The position numbers and the translations under genes are program-made. The notes under the pieces were generated by a model. It was not told the DNA's origin, ran no database searches, and was given only the letters and a program-made list of their open reading frames with translations. A stretch of 64,000 bases of DNA. Source: Linum tenue. Taxonomy: Eukaryota; Streptophyta; Magnoliopsida; Malpighiales; Linaceae. The first letter of the stretch is position 1. Each line of letters begins with the position of its first letter. The DNA is taken from positions 29,777,811 to 29,841,810 of the forward strand of contig CAMGYJ010000003.1 in assembly GCA_946122785.1 (NCBI GenBank), given 5' to 3'. This document shows positions 22,116-35,100 of this stretch, in pieces.

Positions 22116-24657
22116 TGTGTGGTTTCCAACTGTGAGTTGGGTTTCCTTTTTGTGTTTTTTCTCCCCTTTTTCATTTTGTTTTTACTTGATAGCCAAAAGG
22201 GTTTGCTCTTTCTCTGAACAATACATAATGTGTTGGGAGAAATGAAGTGGGTTATCAGTGACAGTCTGTGTGTGTGTGTTTTTTTGGATTTAGATTTGTC
22301 TATCATGTATTGTTACTACTGGCTTTGAGATGGAATGGTTGGGGGGAAATGCATTATGCATACATGAACTTGGTTGGCTCTCTGTAGCATATACTATATA
22401 TATGTCATATTCTAATGGAGAACTACTATTATACAGTGAATCTTTCTGTTCTTGTTTTTTCCTCTCTTTTTTTTTTCCTAGCTAGTTGGTGCACTTTGCA
22501 TAAGAGGAAAAAACTAGCATAGCATGTGTTTGTTGGTGGGAATCCATATATGAATGCCACCCCATATTTTAATCTTCTTTTGTATAATACAAAATTTGAA
22601 AAAATCAAACCAGAAATGTACTTTAATTTCTTTTTTATGTACTATTATATTGAGTTCACTAGTTGTTAATGATGACATAACGTAATGTTCGAATTATACC
22701 CAATGGTGTCAAAATTTCAGTTGATGTGGGTTTGAATTAAAAACAAATTTAGTAAATTGATGTTGTTTGGATTTTTAGAACGATCTTTGACGTATTTTCA
22801 TATTTCAAAAAACATCTAAAATACATTTATTATTATCAAGGTTGAGAACAAAGAAGAACCTTCGATAAGTTAGAGGTTGACGAAGTGGAGAATAAACAAT
22901 TAAAGGGATAGAGTCTTACTTTAATTTATAAAAAAACATAGTGTATCGTATTATAAAATATATTTATATGGACACGTCTATGAATTATGATGCACTACAA
23001 ATAATTCCTACACCACATCAACATTTAGTAAACATTTATTGGTAACAATTACATACTAGTTTATATTTAATCGATAAACAAATGATGTCATAATCATTTA
23101 CAAATTATAATGGTATATTATATTCATCTAAAATTCAACATATATTTATATTTAATCGATAAATATATGTAAACTGATAAATGAAGTTAGTGTTCAAATT
23201 CATCTTTACCATATTGTTTCTCATAATTTTTCATATTATATTCTAAAACTTAAGTGGGTTCCTAAATCCTAACCGAGTGTATCTCGAGACCCTCCTTTCT
23301 TTCCATTCGCTCCTCCCCTGATTCTATCACAAATTTACAAGCAACAAATAGCCCATAAGGATTTGATTTAGCGGTACTACCATTGATTTCCAATTCGGAT
23401 ATTCTAACTCCAAATCCTATCTGGTTAAAATTCGTCTCCACCACAGACCCCTTCAATAACAAGTAAATTTTAAAATGTAGCGAACTAATGAACAAGTAAA
23501 TCTGTAAGCTTTTCTAACGCTTTACTTATGTTGCAACTCCAAAACTACCTTCCTCAATCGATTTGTAGTGAGAATGAAGACTAGCAACCCTTAATCCACC
23601 ATTAAATTTTTTTGGGTGAAGACTCTAGATTGATGACTTGGGTGAGTTGAAATGCACCACATGAAAGGGATTTTTTTTTAGTTCTTTCACTACATTGTTC
23701 TTGACCTAACCATACCCTTCCATAGTAAGCAACTATATATGACTTCTTGTCACGCAGAAACCAAACAGCTCCCCCATTCTAGTCTTGCCACATGGTCTCC
23801 AACCAAACAAACAAGAGCTGTTATCCTTAGTTAGGTAAATGATGATGATGGTGATGATGTTCTTCCTTTCTTTCTATTTCTGGGTAGGAAGGGTTGACTA
23901 ATCCAAACATTGTGATTTTGTCAAAAAGAGGCTGGTATGTTACCATTATTGTGAGATTATGACACAGCAATTATTGCTCTGACCAGACCATAGTTGAGAA
24001 ATGTTTTGTTTTTAAGTTGGACCACAGCCAGATCACAAGATTTAGAAACTCATTATTTTGATTAGTAGCTATCTCCAATGACACAGCCAAGAAGATGCAC
24101 TAGTCCTACGAGCGAGTACGGTCTGGTTGGGTCTAGGATCGGACTGAATCGGTGTAAGAATCAAACCGAAAAATCATGACAGATGATGAAAAATGTGGTT
24201 CGTTTCTTCATATACAATGAGATTCAGTGCAATCAAAAACCAAAAAGTCTTAAGCTTGAAGCTTGAGGGATGAAATGTAATCAAGAAACATTCGATCAGG
24301 TTTTTTCGATCCACAAACATCGATTCCGACTGCCAACCCAACTTCATAAGAAAATAGAATGTTCCCAGAAATCAGGTAAAAGGAGTATTATTTTCATTAT
24401 GGGCACTGATCATCGAAGGTATATGGGTTACAGCCATTTTTCCCAATACTGGAAGGTGCCCAAAAAATATTTCAATGTACCCTTCCCACCCTCTCTAGAA
24501 CCATATATATGGTGGATGGGAGTTAACAATAATGTTGATGGACGTATAAGGTAGGTACTTGCTAACTGTAAAAGGAAGAAGAAACTTCTATAGTCGTTCT
24601 ATACTGCAATTCTGTACAGTAATAATGTACACTGACGAACCTCGTGGGAGAATAACT
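22116..24657. other. Convergent intergenic region between ACO and NADK2
   Basis: This holds the 3' UTRs of the two genes and about 2 kb of AT-rich spacer. A short TG microsatellite occurs at about 22267-22280 and a GATGAT run near 23840. No further gene was recognised. Confidence 0.5.
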
Positions 24658-27600
24658 TCACAGGGCTTTCTGATCTTGCCTTTCGTTCCAGTTGAGACAG
24701 CGAATCAAGCTGTGGAACCAGTCACCGGTTTGGTCGTACTTGTTAACAGTAGGAAGTGGGTGCTGGCTCATCGATATCTTGACCGAATCTCCTCTCGATA
24801 GTTGCTGCCTTCTCTTCCCGTCGAATGAAACCCACGCATTGCTTCGAGCATCCTCAGGAATCTGTTTCAGTAAGATTGCACTTTTGATCAGAACTAGATC
24901 CTTTAGCTGAAATAGAGATGACATTTTCCCCTTCTATCTACCTTCAACTCGAGCCTCGCGGAATCTGGAAGTATGACTGGCCTGAATGAGAGGGAATGGG
25001 GGCAAATTGGAGTGAAGAGCATACAAGGAACATTTGGATGTACCTGAACAAAAAGCATTTCAGCACAGCGTTTAACTTTCAGCTTTAAATTTAACGTTCA
25101 CATGTCAGTGAACAGTCAGCAACAGAGTAACTGAGATCAATAAAAAATTAGGTCTTGCTAAATGCTATGCAAGGCACGAATTAGAAAAAGAGGGGAAAGA
25201 AGTTCTTACCATGGACCCTCCAGCTGCAGTAGAGTAAGCAGTGCTGCCAGTAGGAGTTGCCACAATTACTCCATCACCTTGCACCTAAAAAGAGACTGAA
25301 TTCGTAAAGGGGAGAGACAAGAAGCATGCAGGGCCAAATAATGAGGACCTAATTGCCCCCTTTTAATATTAAACACTCTGATGTCTCTGTAACGAAGACT
25401 TGGGTCAAGGAGAATGATATCCAACCTTGGTTATAAGTCGGTCGTGTTCATAGCATTCAATCTTGGAAAGGTATGGATTTGAACCCCGATCAACAACCAC
25501 CTCATTCAGGACATCAACTACTTTCCCAGGGACTGCTTGTCCCTTGCGAAAGATTTCACACCTTAGACGCATCCGGAGAGTTATATACACACCAACCGTG
25601 TTGTTCACGTGGATCAGCTTTCTTAGGTCCTTCCTGTAGTCTCCAAACTACACCCAGAAGAATAAAAAACCGAAAAAGTATCAGTTTGCTAAACAGCCAG
25701 TTGGAAGGGACAAGAAGCAGTACAATAACAAATGAGAAAAGGATCTGAAGATTTTACACTATGAGAAGTGAGAAAACCAAGCGATCCAAGATTAAATGAA
25801 ACAACAGGAGGAACAGCATCTCTGAACAAATTAGATGCATGAAGTATAACACCATCACCTCCCAAGCATGCCACAAAATCAATCCTCTCGTGAAGATCAC
25901 TGCACCAAGTGGACACCAAGCTTAGGAATAGGAACTAGAAACCTGCTATGTGTGGAAGCTAATTACACATGAATATAGCATATCTTTTCAATTGACATTA
26001 AGATGATTACCTTGTATCTTGACTATAAAAGGTTTGAATGAAGCCAAAACCTGGCATTCGAGCAAATATATCGTGAACATCCGGTTCCACGATGACATTC
26101 ATATTTTCTTGGTGATATAAGTAAGAAGCCACCTGCATGTTAATGCAGAATTTAGTTCGAACTAAATCATATATCAGGTGATTCGATGAACTCTCTTTAT
26201 CAACGTAACTCATCTTCTGACATTGGAGGGGGAAAGTAGCTGATTCTTTCCAAGAAACAGGGACAAATTCTAAGAATACACTGACAATCTACACATAACT
26301 GTATGCTCCAGACATAAAGGATACGGCATTTAACAATATATCATGTCATAAATAGTAGACCTTCTAACTGGAGCCACATTTCAACAAATGAATATGCACC
26401 CTAAAGATGGCACTTGATAGAGAATCACTGGTCTGGAGAGTGATTGATCTGACAACTAGGCTTAGTAGTTCTAGATCAGGATAAAAAACAGCCTTAATCA
26501 AGCTCCATTCCATCAATGTCAAATGAGAATAGGAACTGAACCCTCAATTGGTTAGCAAGCGCAGCTCCGCGCCAGTTTTATATCATGAAAGCTCATAAAC
26601 AAGGTAAGACCTAACAAAGCATTTCCTAAGGTCAAGTCAAAAGGCTATAACCTTCTATGCAGTTCCTATATATGAAGTCAATGACCATCAGAAAGTTTGC
26701 GGCCTGAACCATAGCAAGTATGCAGGTCCATGTACCAAAACTAAATCTATATGCAAATTGCATAGTCATTATCAAATTCGTAATACTTCTAGGTTCCAGA
26801 AATATTTTCGAACTCGTAACACTCATATAAATAATGAGCAGGACACCACAGTACCTCTTTGGCTTCTTCCATGAGTTCTTGTCCTAGCTTCTTCAATAAC
26901 AATACCGTCTTGGGTGGAGTTTTCCACATGAGCATCTGCTGCTGGGTACTTGGGTGAGTAAATGCCAAGCTAGATTCAGTAACTTTTTCTCTTGTACAGG
27001 AAAATCCATCTGTGCGTACCAGGAACATCTCTGCTTTTTTCCTAGACTGTATCCTTACCACACCAGTCGTAGAAGCACACATGTCTCCTCCCAATGAGCC
27101 CATCTCATCATCACTGGAGCTTGACGAATGGCCTACATCTGCGCTCTCCAAATCATATTTAACAGAATTACATCTAACATGCTCACTTAAGCTTTTATTT
27201 ACACTAGTAGAGACACCATTTTGCAAAATGGAATGTCTCTCATGTGCATTGAAGGCATTCACATCAGCACCCACAAAAGGTTGACCATTGCTACTATTCA
27301 GGTGCTTCTCACCAACAAGTGATCTCTGAGAGCCTGGGGACGAGCTCCTACTAGTTCCCAATCCATTTGTTCTCTCGAAAAGCTCTGGTATCTCATGAAT
27401 TTGTTTCCCAATTTTTCCGTCTCTCAAAACAGTAAACTTCTTAACCTTTGTGGATTGATGCTTTGAGAAAGCGGAAGGTGAGACCTTTTTACTCTTCATG
27501 AAACTTGACATCACTGCCTTGGAGAAGACATCGCAAGGAGGTAACTGAGAGTTTAGGGGGTCAGTTACCCAACCAGCATCTGATAAGGATCCTACCTCTT

Positions 27601-29943
27601 TATCAATGGTTTCCAAAGATACATGAGCGAAATCCAGACCATTCAGTGTACCATTGATGCTCTGACCTTTCCCGTCTATAACTGAAGAGTCAGCTTCACC
27701 ATGAGATAATCCATTGGAAGAGTAAATCTTATGCAGAGCCTGTGTAGGTGATCCATTTTCCTGGTTTAGGAGCGCCTTTTCTCCCATTTCACCTGCATCC
27801 GGTACCACCATACCACTAGGAGTGGTGAATTGAGATGGCTTTCGAGTCATGTACTGTCTCCACCTGGACACCATCGCAGATGTTCTCTGCACTCCCTCTT
27901 TGCTATGAAGGTATATCGGCTTTTTGCTGAAATCTGAAACCAGCGAGGCAAACATTTCAACCTGCTCTGCTGAAGGTGCAGTCCCAACCTCAATGGGAAT
28001 TCGAATTAGTTCTACCTTCCCAGCCAAAATAGCATCATCTATGGCTGCTTCATAAAAGTTGTCCTTTATGGTTTCTGCTCTAAGATCTACAATAGTCTTA
28101 AATCCCTTTTCTAACAACCACTTCAAGGCCTCCTCTGAAACCTGCCCACCCATCCAAAACTGTACCTCAGAAGTCTCTGTTGCTATTTCTTCTTTTGAAG
28201 TTGATGAATAAACAGCATTCCAATTTGCAAACACTGTATGACAAGGATATGCATCGGAACGAGGGAAGCCAGAATCGTAGCAAACATTTTTCAACCTTTG
28301 CAGCTTCCTCCACACCTCCGGGCTTCGATCACCATCAGGTGTCAAGTAGTTTTCAAGAGCAACATGCAGACTTTCGCAACATCTTTTCATCTCACTCCTG
28401 AAAATAGCAAGCGGTGGAAGCTTATCCTCCATCGTGCTCACGTCTGAGATACGAAAGGAACTCATGGCCGAGGACCGTCCAGAAAGAACATCTTCCCTTC
28501 CTTTGTTAAGAAGCGATAGAACAGCTCCAAGGACAGATACAATTTTATCTTCCAACATAGGTTTTTCCTCTGCTGGGAAATCGTATGGAGCACTACATTC
28601 CCCAGTCACTGGATTGCATAATGTGTCCATCAATGCAGTATGAAGCCGTTCAGCTGCTCTGAAAATTCTGCAATATGCCTCAACTTCAGCAATATCCCCT
28701 GGAATCGGACCAATCCAAGGTGACTGTGACAAGTCATGAGGCTGGTAATGCTTCTAGTTAAGATGAAGCCATATCAGTACAAGTTGCAATAATCCTATTA
28801 AAAGAACTGCATCATATTGATTAAATTCACCAGGCAAGAGAAACAAACAAAAAGCATGTGCGGAGAGTCAAGAGATGAGACTGCAACAGGCAACGAGAAG
28901 AAGCAGCTACTTTGCCACTTGAACATGAAAAAGCAATTATCTATGATTAGCTTTAATAAAGCCATATGAAAATGGAAACTTGATACTTTTATTTTTCCAC
29001 ACAGTCCACCTCCATATTTCTGGTCGAACGTTGAAAGATAGGAACAGAATAGAAGGCTTCACTTAACTGCCTGCGATCATCTATATTCCTTTCGAGTGTT
29101 CCAGTTAACTAACTTAAACTTCCAAGATGGAATGCGTAACTACTATTTAGAAACCAACCCAAACCCATTGTTAAGAAGAAGAAAAAGAACCTACACGTTG
29201 CAAGTTCAAATTCAACAACAAGAATAAGCAAAATGGTGACCTGCAAATAGAACAGCATCAAACAGCAATCAGACGAGCAGCGGTATCAGATGGCAATGAA
29301 TGTCGTCCCAACAAGATTCCTAGCTTCCAATGAACGCAATATTCCATATCCACCACGTAAACTGGATGTAAACATAAAAATTGCAGCTTTCATAGTTTAA
29401 ATCATTCAAACACACAGATTGTGATATGCAGGAGGCAACAAGCTCCAAAAGAACTGATGAAACCAGGTATACCCAAAAGAAAGAAGGCAAAGCCACTGCC
29501 AAAGCTTTCACAGATGCATTTCATCAAACACCACAGCGTCAATAGAGGCGGAGAAGGCAACAACAACAACAACAAAAACGAGGACACATTGCAAACAAAA
29601 ACTCAGAAAGACAGCCACTTGAGAGGGAAATTAACAAGGGAAGGAGGAGAATTTTGAAAACCTGAGTGTCTTGAAACCCCAAATTCAAGGAGAAGGACTT
29701 AGAAACCTCCGCGGAGACAACGAACTTGAGCTGCCGCCTCCGCTTAACCCGCCGCTTCCTCCGTATCTCCGACGACCCAATACCCGGCAGGTTCCCGCCA
29801 CCAGCATCTCCTTGCAGCAGCAGCATCGCATTCGAAGTAGCCGTAGGAGGAGGGGAGAGAAAGCAGCCTCCGATGGCCGGAGGGGAGAATCGGGTCATAT
29901 CGGCGGTGGACGCGTGGCAAGAGCAGACGAAGAGGCCTGCCAT
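24658..29943 (-). CDS. NADK2: NAD kinase 2, chloroplast-type
   Basis: It phosphorylates NAD to NADP; in plants the NADK2 type acts in the chloroplast stroma. Eight exons, in gene order: 29943-29662, 28741-26855, 26132-26011, 25899-25758, 25647-25426, 25284-25210, 25043-24942, 24861-24658. These give 1,011 residues against about 985 in Arabidopsis. The first about 90 residues are Ser/Arg-rich, as in a transit peptide. Residues about 100-400 hold the plant-specific N-terminal region with a phosphatase-like loop ([17 protein letters not shown]). The C-terminal kinase has [24 protein letters not shown] and [20 protein letters not shown]. The loop has Ser where active tyrosine phosphatases have Cys. 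Intact; no stop or frameshift found. Confidence 0.95.
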
Positions 29944-30091
29944 GATGCCACCATGTGGTGTGGGTACACTTGAGTACTAGACCGCGCTGCCAAGTAAGTG
30001 AACAATTGGGGAAGTAAATGGGTGGTTAGGGATTTTTTATAACAAATTTTGGATTTTGCTCTGCAATATCTGTTGTCTTCTCCGTGGCTGC

Positions 30092-30103
30092 TATATATAT
30101 ATG
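30092..30103 (-). promoter_or_regulatory. Candidate TATA element of NADK2
   Basis: On the minus strand CATATATATATAG lies about 150 bases before the ATG at 29943, a fitting distance for a leader of about 120 bases. Confidence 0.5.
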
Positions 30104-30609
30104 GCAGAAGGAAGAGGAAGAAAAAACTGAAGGAAAAGAAACGCAGTTTGGATGGAAGGAGAAAAGGACGCTGGGTGACTCTGTTGCTGCAAGCGAAGTA
30201 GAGGGCCTACATGCCCTCTTCTTCCTACATTGGATTGGATAATGTCGACGGGTGGATGGATGGATGGATTTCAGGGCGTTTCCATTGGCGCGTTTGTTTC
30301 TGTGGGGTTGGAGTTGTAAAATAATGGATGTTTCGGGATTGGATGTTTTGAATTCACCTTAAAAATGATTTTAGTTTTCGTTGATTTCATGACTTGTTAT
30401 GTCCATTTATCGTTGATAACTTACCATTGAAGGTATACATATCAAATTACAGGAAGGGAAATGCCCTAACCATCTGTTTTCGATTTACTTTTCAGGGGGT
30501 TGGGTTTCAGGTTTGGGTTTAGGGTCTATTAATTGGGTTGGTTCGCGGGTTGGGCAAGAATGGCTAACAGGGCGGGTAAGGCTGAGCTAGCGGGTCGGGT
30601 CATCGTTTT

Positions 30610-30893
30610 TTAATGTTAAAATATGCTGACTGTGTCTTTCTGTTAGCCACATCATCACTTAACGGTCGTCATTAACGGAGGTTAACGGAGAGTAACCGAA
30701 CTTGGACTGTTCAACTAATTCAAGTGACTATAAATGGAATAAATCAATTCGAGTGGCAAACATGAAATTTTTAAGCAATTCGCATGACCAAACTTGCAAT
30801 TAAGCCGTTTTAGTTAAGATATTTTATTCCATAGTTAATGAAATTTATGCTTAATTGGTTTGGTTATAACCATAGTAATCATTTGAGCACCCT
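30610..30893. repeat. Two adjoining transposon-end remnants
   Basis: Bases about 30640-30806 are the reverse complement of the repeat at 38990-39143 (shared words TAACGGAGGTTAACGGAG and AACTTGCAATTNAGCCG). Bases about 30813-30893 match the right end of the hAT element at 6766-8972 (TTTATTCCATNGTTAATG, then TTGGTTTGGTTATAACCAT). Both are fragments without matching opposite ends here. Confidence 0.6.
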
Positions 30894-30899
30894 ACCCTA

Positions 30900-32199
30900 C
30901 AAGCTAGTGATTTTTTCCCAAATTACCATACCTAATACAAATAATTTCCACACTACAATTGCATTTATATTTCCCAAACTTGTCGAGTTTGGAGCATTTG
31001 CTTGACACAGGAACAAATAGTAGTTATCGTTCATGGCAGATATAAGCGATTTAAGTTGCTTGCTAAAAAGAATAATATATCTGACAATCCAATGCACTGA
31101 TTTAGTTATTTAAATGAGGGGCATAATAAACCATCAAACAACTCAATTCACTCATGACTCATGAGTTATTTATCTAAATAACCGAAACTCGAGTTATTCT
31201 AAATACCCCTCTTATTTTTAAATAACTCATTCGGTCATTCCTTCCTCCACTTTCCTCTTTTATGATACTACATTACTACATGCAAATAACACACAAATTT
31301 TCTTATTTCAAACAAGACATTTCTACACCCAAATTTATCAAATGACACAAATATCATACCACAATCAATAACTCGTCCAAACAAGCACGTTTATAGAACA
31401 CAGTGCAAAGGCCCACTCCCAAAACATCACTAAGCAAACATTCCAGTTGTTCTTCAAATACCATGAACACATGGAGCTACCGTCACAACAACCGAAAGAG
31501 ACATAGTCACCATCTTCAAACGTTCGATGAGGAAGCTAAGCAGAACACCAGAGAACTTTGTAGAGGAAGATGGTGAATGTATGCAACAGAGAAGATGAAC
31601 ACACCAACCTTCGGACCCAAAGCAAAGTATCCACAGTGAGAACAACCTTGCAATCAACAATCACTGAAGATTGGATGTACCCTTGTAGATGAAGACTACT
31701 AATCCACTAAAAACCCGCGAACATCGAGAAAAGCAATGAGTATGAAACTATGAACACATCAACTATGATACAGACCACAAACCAAAGACAGAACCTCTTG
31801 GCTCCCTTAAACGACCACCATGCAAGCACATATTTGGAGAAACCAGATCAGAAGGAACAAAACATCTCCAAAAACAGGCTTGTGGGACGATTACACTTAA
31901 GGAAAGAGGAAAGGCCATAATGACGGAAATAGCAGAGGAAAGCAAAAATAAAAAGTAGGGGGGAAAACATTGCGCTACCACCGATCACCATGAGGTGGAG
32001 TGGACAACCCTGGGAAAAGACACACGTTAAGAGGTTAGGGAAAATGGAGGTTTTTCAAACTAGAGTGAGAATTCATAAGACGTGCTGCTAACCTTTAGTG
32101 AGATAGCTGCAGCATATTCTCTTTCAAACTCCATCTAATGCATACTACGCGGCATTTATGGTCGTTCTAGAGGTGCCTTACTGGCATATGTGTCCTACT
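30900..32199. other. Spacer between NADK2 and MEI1
   Basis: No gene was recognised. The stretch 31440-32040 is less AT-rich than its flanks and has several short minus-strand open frames (31454-31660, 31763-31981), but no domain and no splice-linked continuation. The 3' UTR of MEI1 probably occupies the end nearest 32199. Confidence 0.45.
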
Positions 32200-35100
32200 T
32201 CAAGCCATGCTACTTCGAGTTCGAACTCTATCGATAAGCATTTGTCTGCCTGTCAAGTCTTCTTCATAACTAACAACCTGCAGGCACAGCAGTTATGCAA
32301 CATTCATTGTCTGACTGTCAAGTCTATAGCAAGCAAGCCAGCTGCAAGGAAGATGCCTCAAACCTGGGAATCCGTTTGCGTCTCGCTGAAACCATCATAA
32401 ATTCCTCTATTTGCGTCTTTGGATGATTCGTCTCTTCTCCCAGTCCTGCACGAAGAGCAAGCACGCTGAAAGAGGAAGTATTTGACAATGCAAACTAGAG
32501 AGTAAGTCTCATATATCTTTTCTCCAGTTGTCTGGCACAATTTCTCATCATTAAGAACGATACCTGTTAGACCATTGCTTCGGTACCCCACTGACGGAAC
32601 AAGGGCCCCCATGGTCATCACCGAGCATTTGACACTCAGGAGGTTGGTAAAGCTGTTACGTAGTTAAGGATTCAACAGAGGACAGAAAAATATTTATGCA
32701 CAAAAAGAAAAAGCAAAAGGATACGCTTTTGTCACAAATAGTTCTCTCAGGTGACTTATGTTCGTGAATCTTGAAAAAGCAATAACAAATCAAACCATTA
32801 GTCAGTCCTAGACCTCTGAGATAAATAGAGAGAGAGAAAAGATCAAATGCCAGTGACTTTACTTTGCTTGTCTGTTCTAATAAATCCTCAATAGCAGCAG
32901 CTACATCGGGAACAATATGGGAAGAATCTCTGCTGTCTGTGCCATTGCCGCCCATGGTGGAGCTTATGTTGTTGAAACCGTCATTGGAGTTCATGTTCAT
33001 TATACAATCTCCTGAGTAGACTCGAGAAGAGGGCAGGTTCATTCGGTCATCAGTTTCCACATGACGTGCCTTTTTAGACTGATTTATGGATTGTGTGGCC
33101 ACTCCCACCATACTGCTAATTTTGTTCTTAAGAGTTAAGACTTGGGCCTCAGTGACGTCTTGCGACTGACTTCTCAACTCTGATGTTGTTTCTCCATGTG
33201 TCATCCAAACATCTTCAGAAGGGAATTGGCTCACACTGGCTAAGTCAGTCTCCTGGTCCTGCTGGCTAACTTCTTTTGGGCGAAATGGAGCCAATTCAAC
33301 CACTTTATTCTGCCATAATCACAGAAGATGTTGGGAAACTACAGAAAGTAGCTGTGCACAAGACTAGCTAGCATATGCCAACACACATCCAAACTTACGG
33401 GGATAATCGGTTCTGGAGTTCTGGTTAGACAGAAACCCTACCAGATAGCCACCCATATCTACAATATCACAAATCAAGGGGTTGATAGCCACCCGTACCT
33501 GTCTGACACACTCATAGATCCACTCGGCTGTAACCGAGGGTATCCCCCATCTACAAGCAGCTTCATACTTGGGTCCACAGGTTTCCTTACAGAGTAAGTG
33601 AGTGACCTTTCTTGTCAACTTGTGTGCAAATTTCGCTCCGAGAACAACACACAAGTTTATGAACAAGGACTTGTCTTTCTCGCTGAATTGAGAAACACAA
33701 AGCCGGAAGCTTCCAAAACCAGGCAAAGGAACCTGACATGGAAGAGGGGAATAGAGGATGTGACCGCCGATGTCTAGCAGGATTCCATCCTATGTTGGAA
33801 GGCATCAAATTAGCAATTAGCAAGGTATAATATCATGTTTAACCAGTGATATAATCCAACTCCATGTTATAAAGAAGTAATGACATCATATGATGAGAAA
33901 ATAAAAAAAATGTAATATACACCATGGAAAGAAGCCACGCTACTCCATTAGGTGATAAATACTCGCACACAAAAGGCTGAACCAGACACTTAGGCATGTG
34001 AGTGAACCATACCTCTAAACAAGAACGAACCCAGTGACTGGAAACAAAAGCAGTGTGGGGCATAGATGTGGGTATGATACCATGGCATTCAATTGTGAAA
34101 TCCACATTTTGCACTTCATCATCAACTAATGCACCACCACCTTGGTTGATCCACTCAACGATCTCCGTTCTCTGAAAGAAAAATCAAGAAAACAGTTCGA
34201 TGTGTTAAGCGATTACCAAGATATCATAGAGCACCACAACTGAAACTCAATGACAAAGATGATTTGTTCTAGCATGCAGATTGACAATTTAGAACTACCA
34301 TTAGGAGAGAAAGGAAAATTAGAAACTCAAATGTTGCACAATAAGGTGAGGACTTCCCCAAAGTACCATAAGAACGTATGTCACAGATGTGATTCAAATT
34401 GCTTACCCTATCTGCAGGAAAGCTCTTTGAAAAGCAGAAGCTTTTTCCCTTAAATACAGCTTCGTGTATCCTGTTTTGAGACTTGTTATCATAGGAATCA
34501 CGGCTTGTCCTCTTTCCAACAACTTTTGTATCATTATGCACAGGAAATGTGTTTTCCTGAACTTGTCTAGTGGTTGCATCTGGATTAGAGGCTTGATCAA
34601 CAAAATTGACTTCTTGCTTCTCCTCTTTCTTCTTCTCTATTGGGAATGTCGCTGCCTTGACAGAATCTAGATGTCCATGTTCCTCTGTAATTCCAGAGTC
34701 CACAATCAACTCATCGGAGTGTACACTTGGAAAAGAACTATCTGACTTTTTTATGCCATCGGTAGACGCCTTTATGAATCTCAAAGAATCTGTTCATTCA
34801 AGACAGAAGAAGAAATCAAAGGCATATTAAGAGAATACAAAGTTCACCCTGAGCAACAAAGTAAAAAGGCATAAACAGGACATGTAAACTAAAATGCTCA
34901 GCTGAAAAGAAAGAGGAACCATGTTGTAAAATGGAATACCAATAGCACCTTTAGGGAGAAGTAATTCATAGGCCACATGTTGTCTAAGAACAGGAACTTC
35001 TCTCTTTTCCCGATCGCAATCTTCAAGCCACGTTGTTTTAACTACATAAATTACCCCAGAAGCAGCAAGGCTCCTTAGCTCTCTTTTTTCACTACATAAA

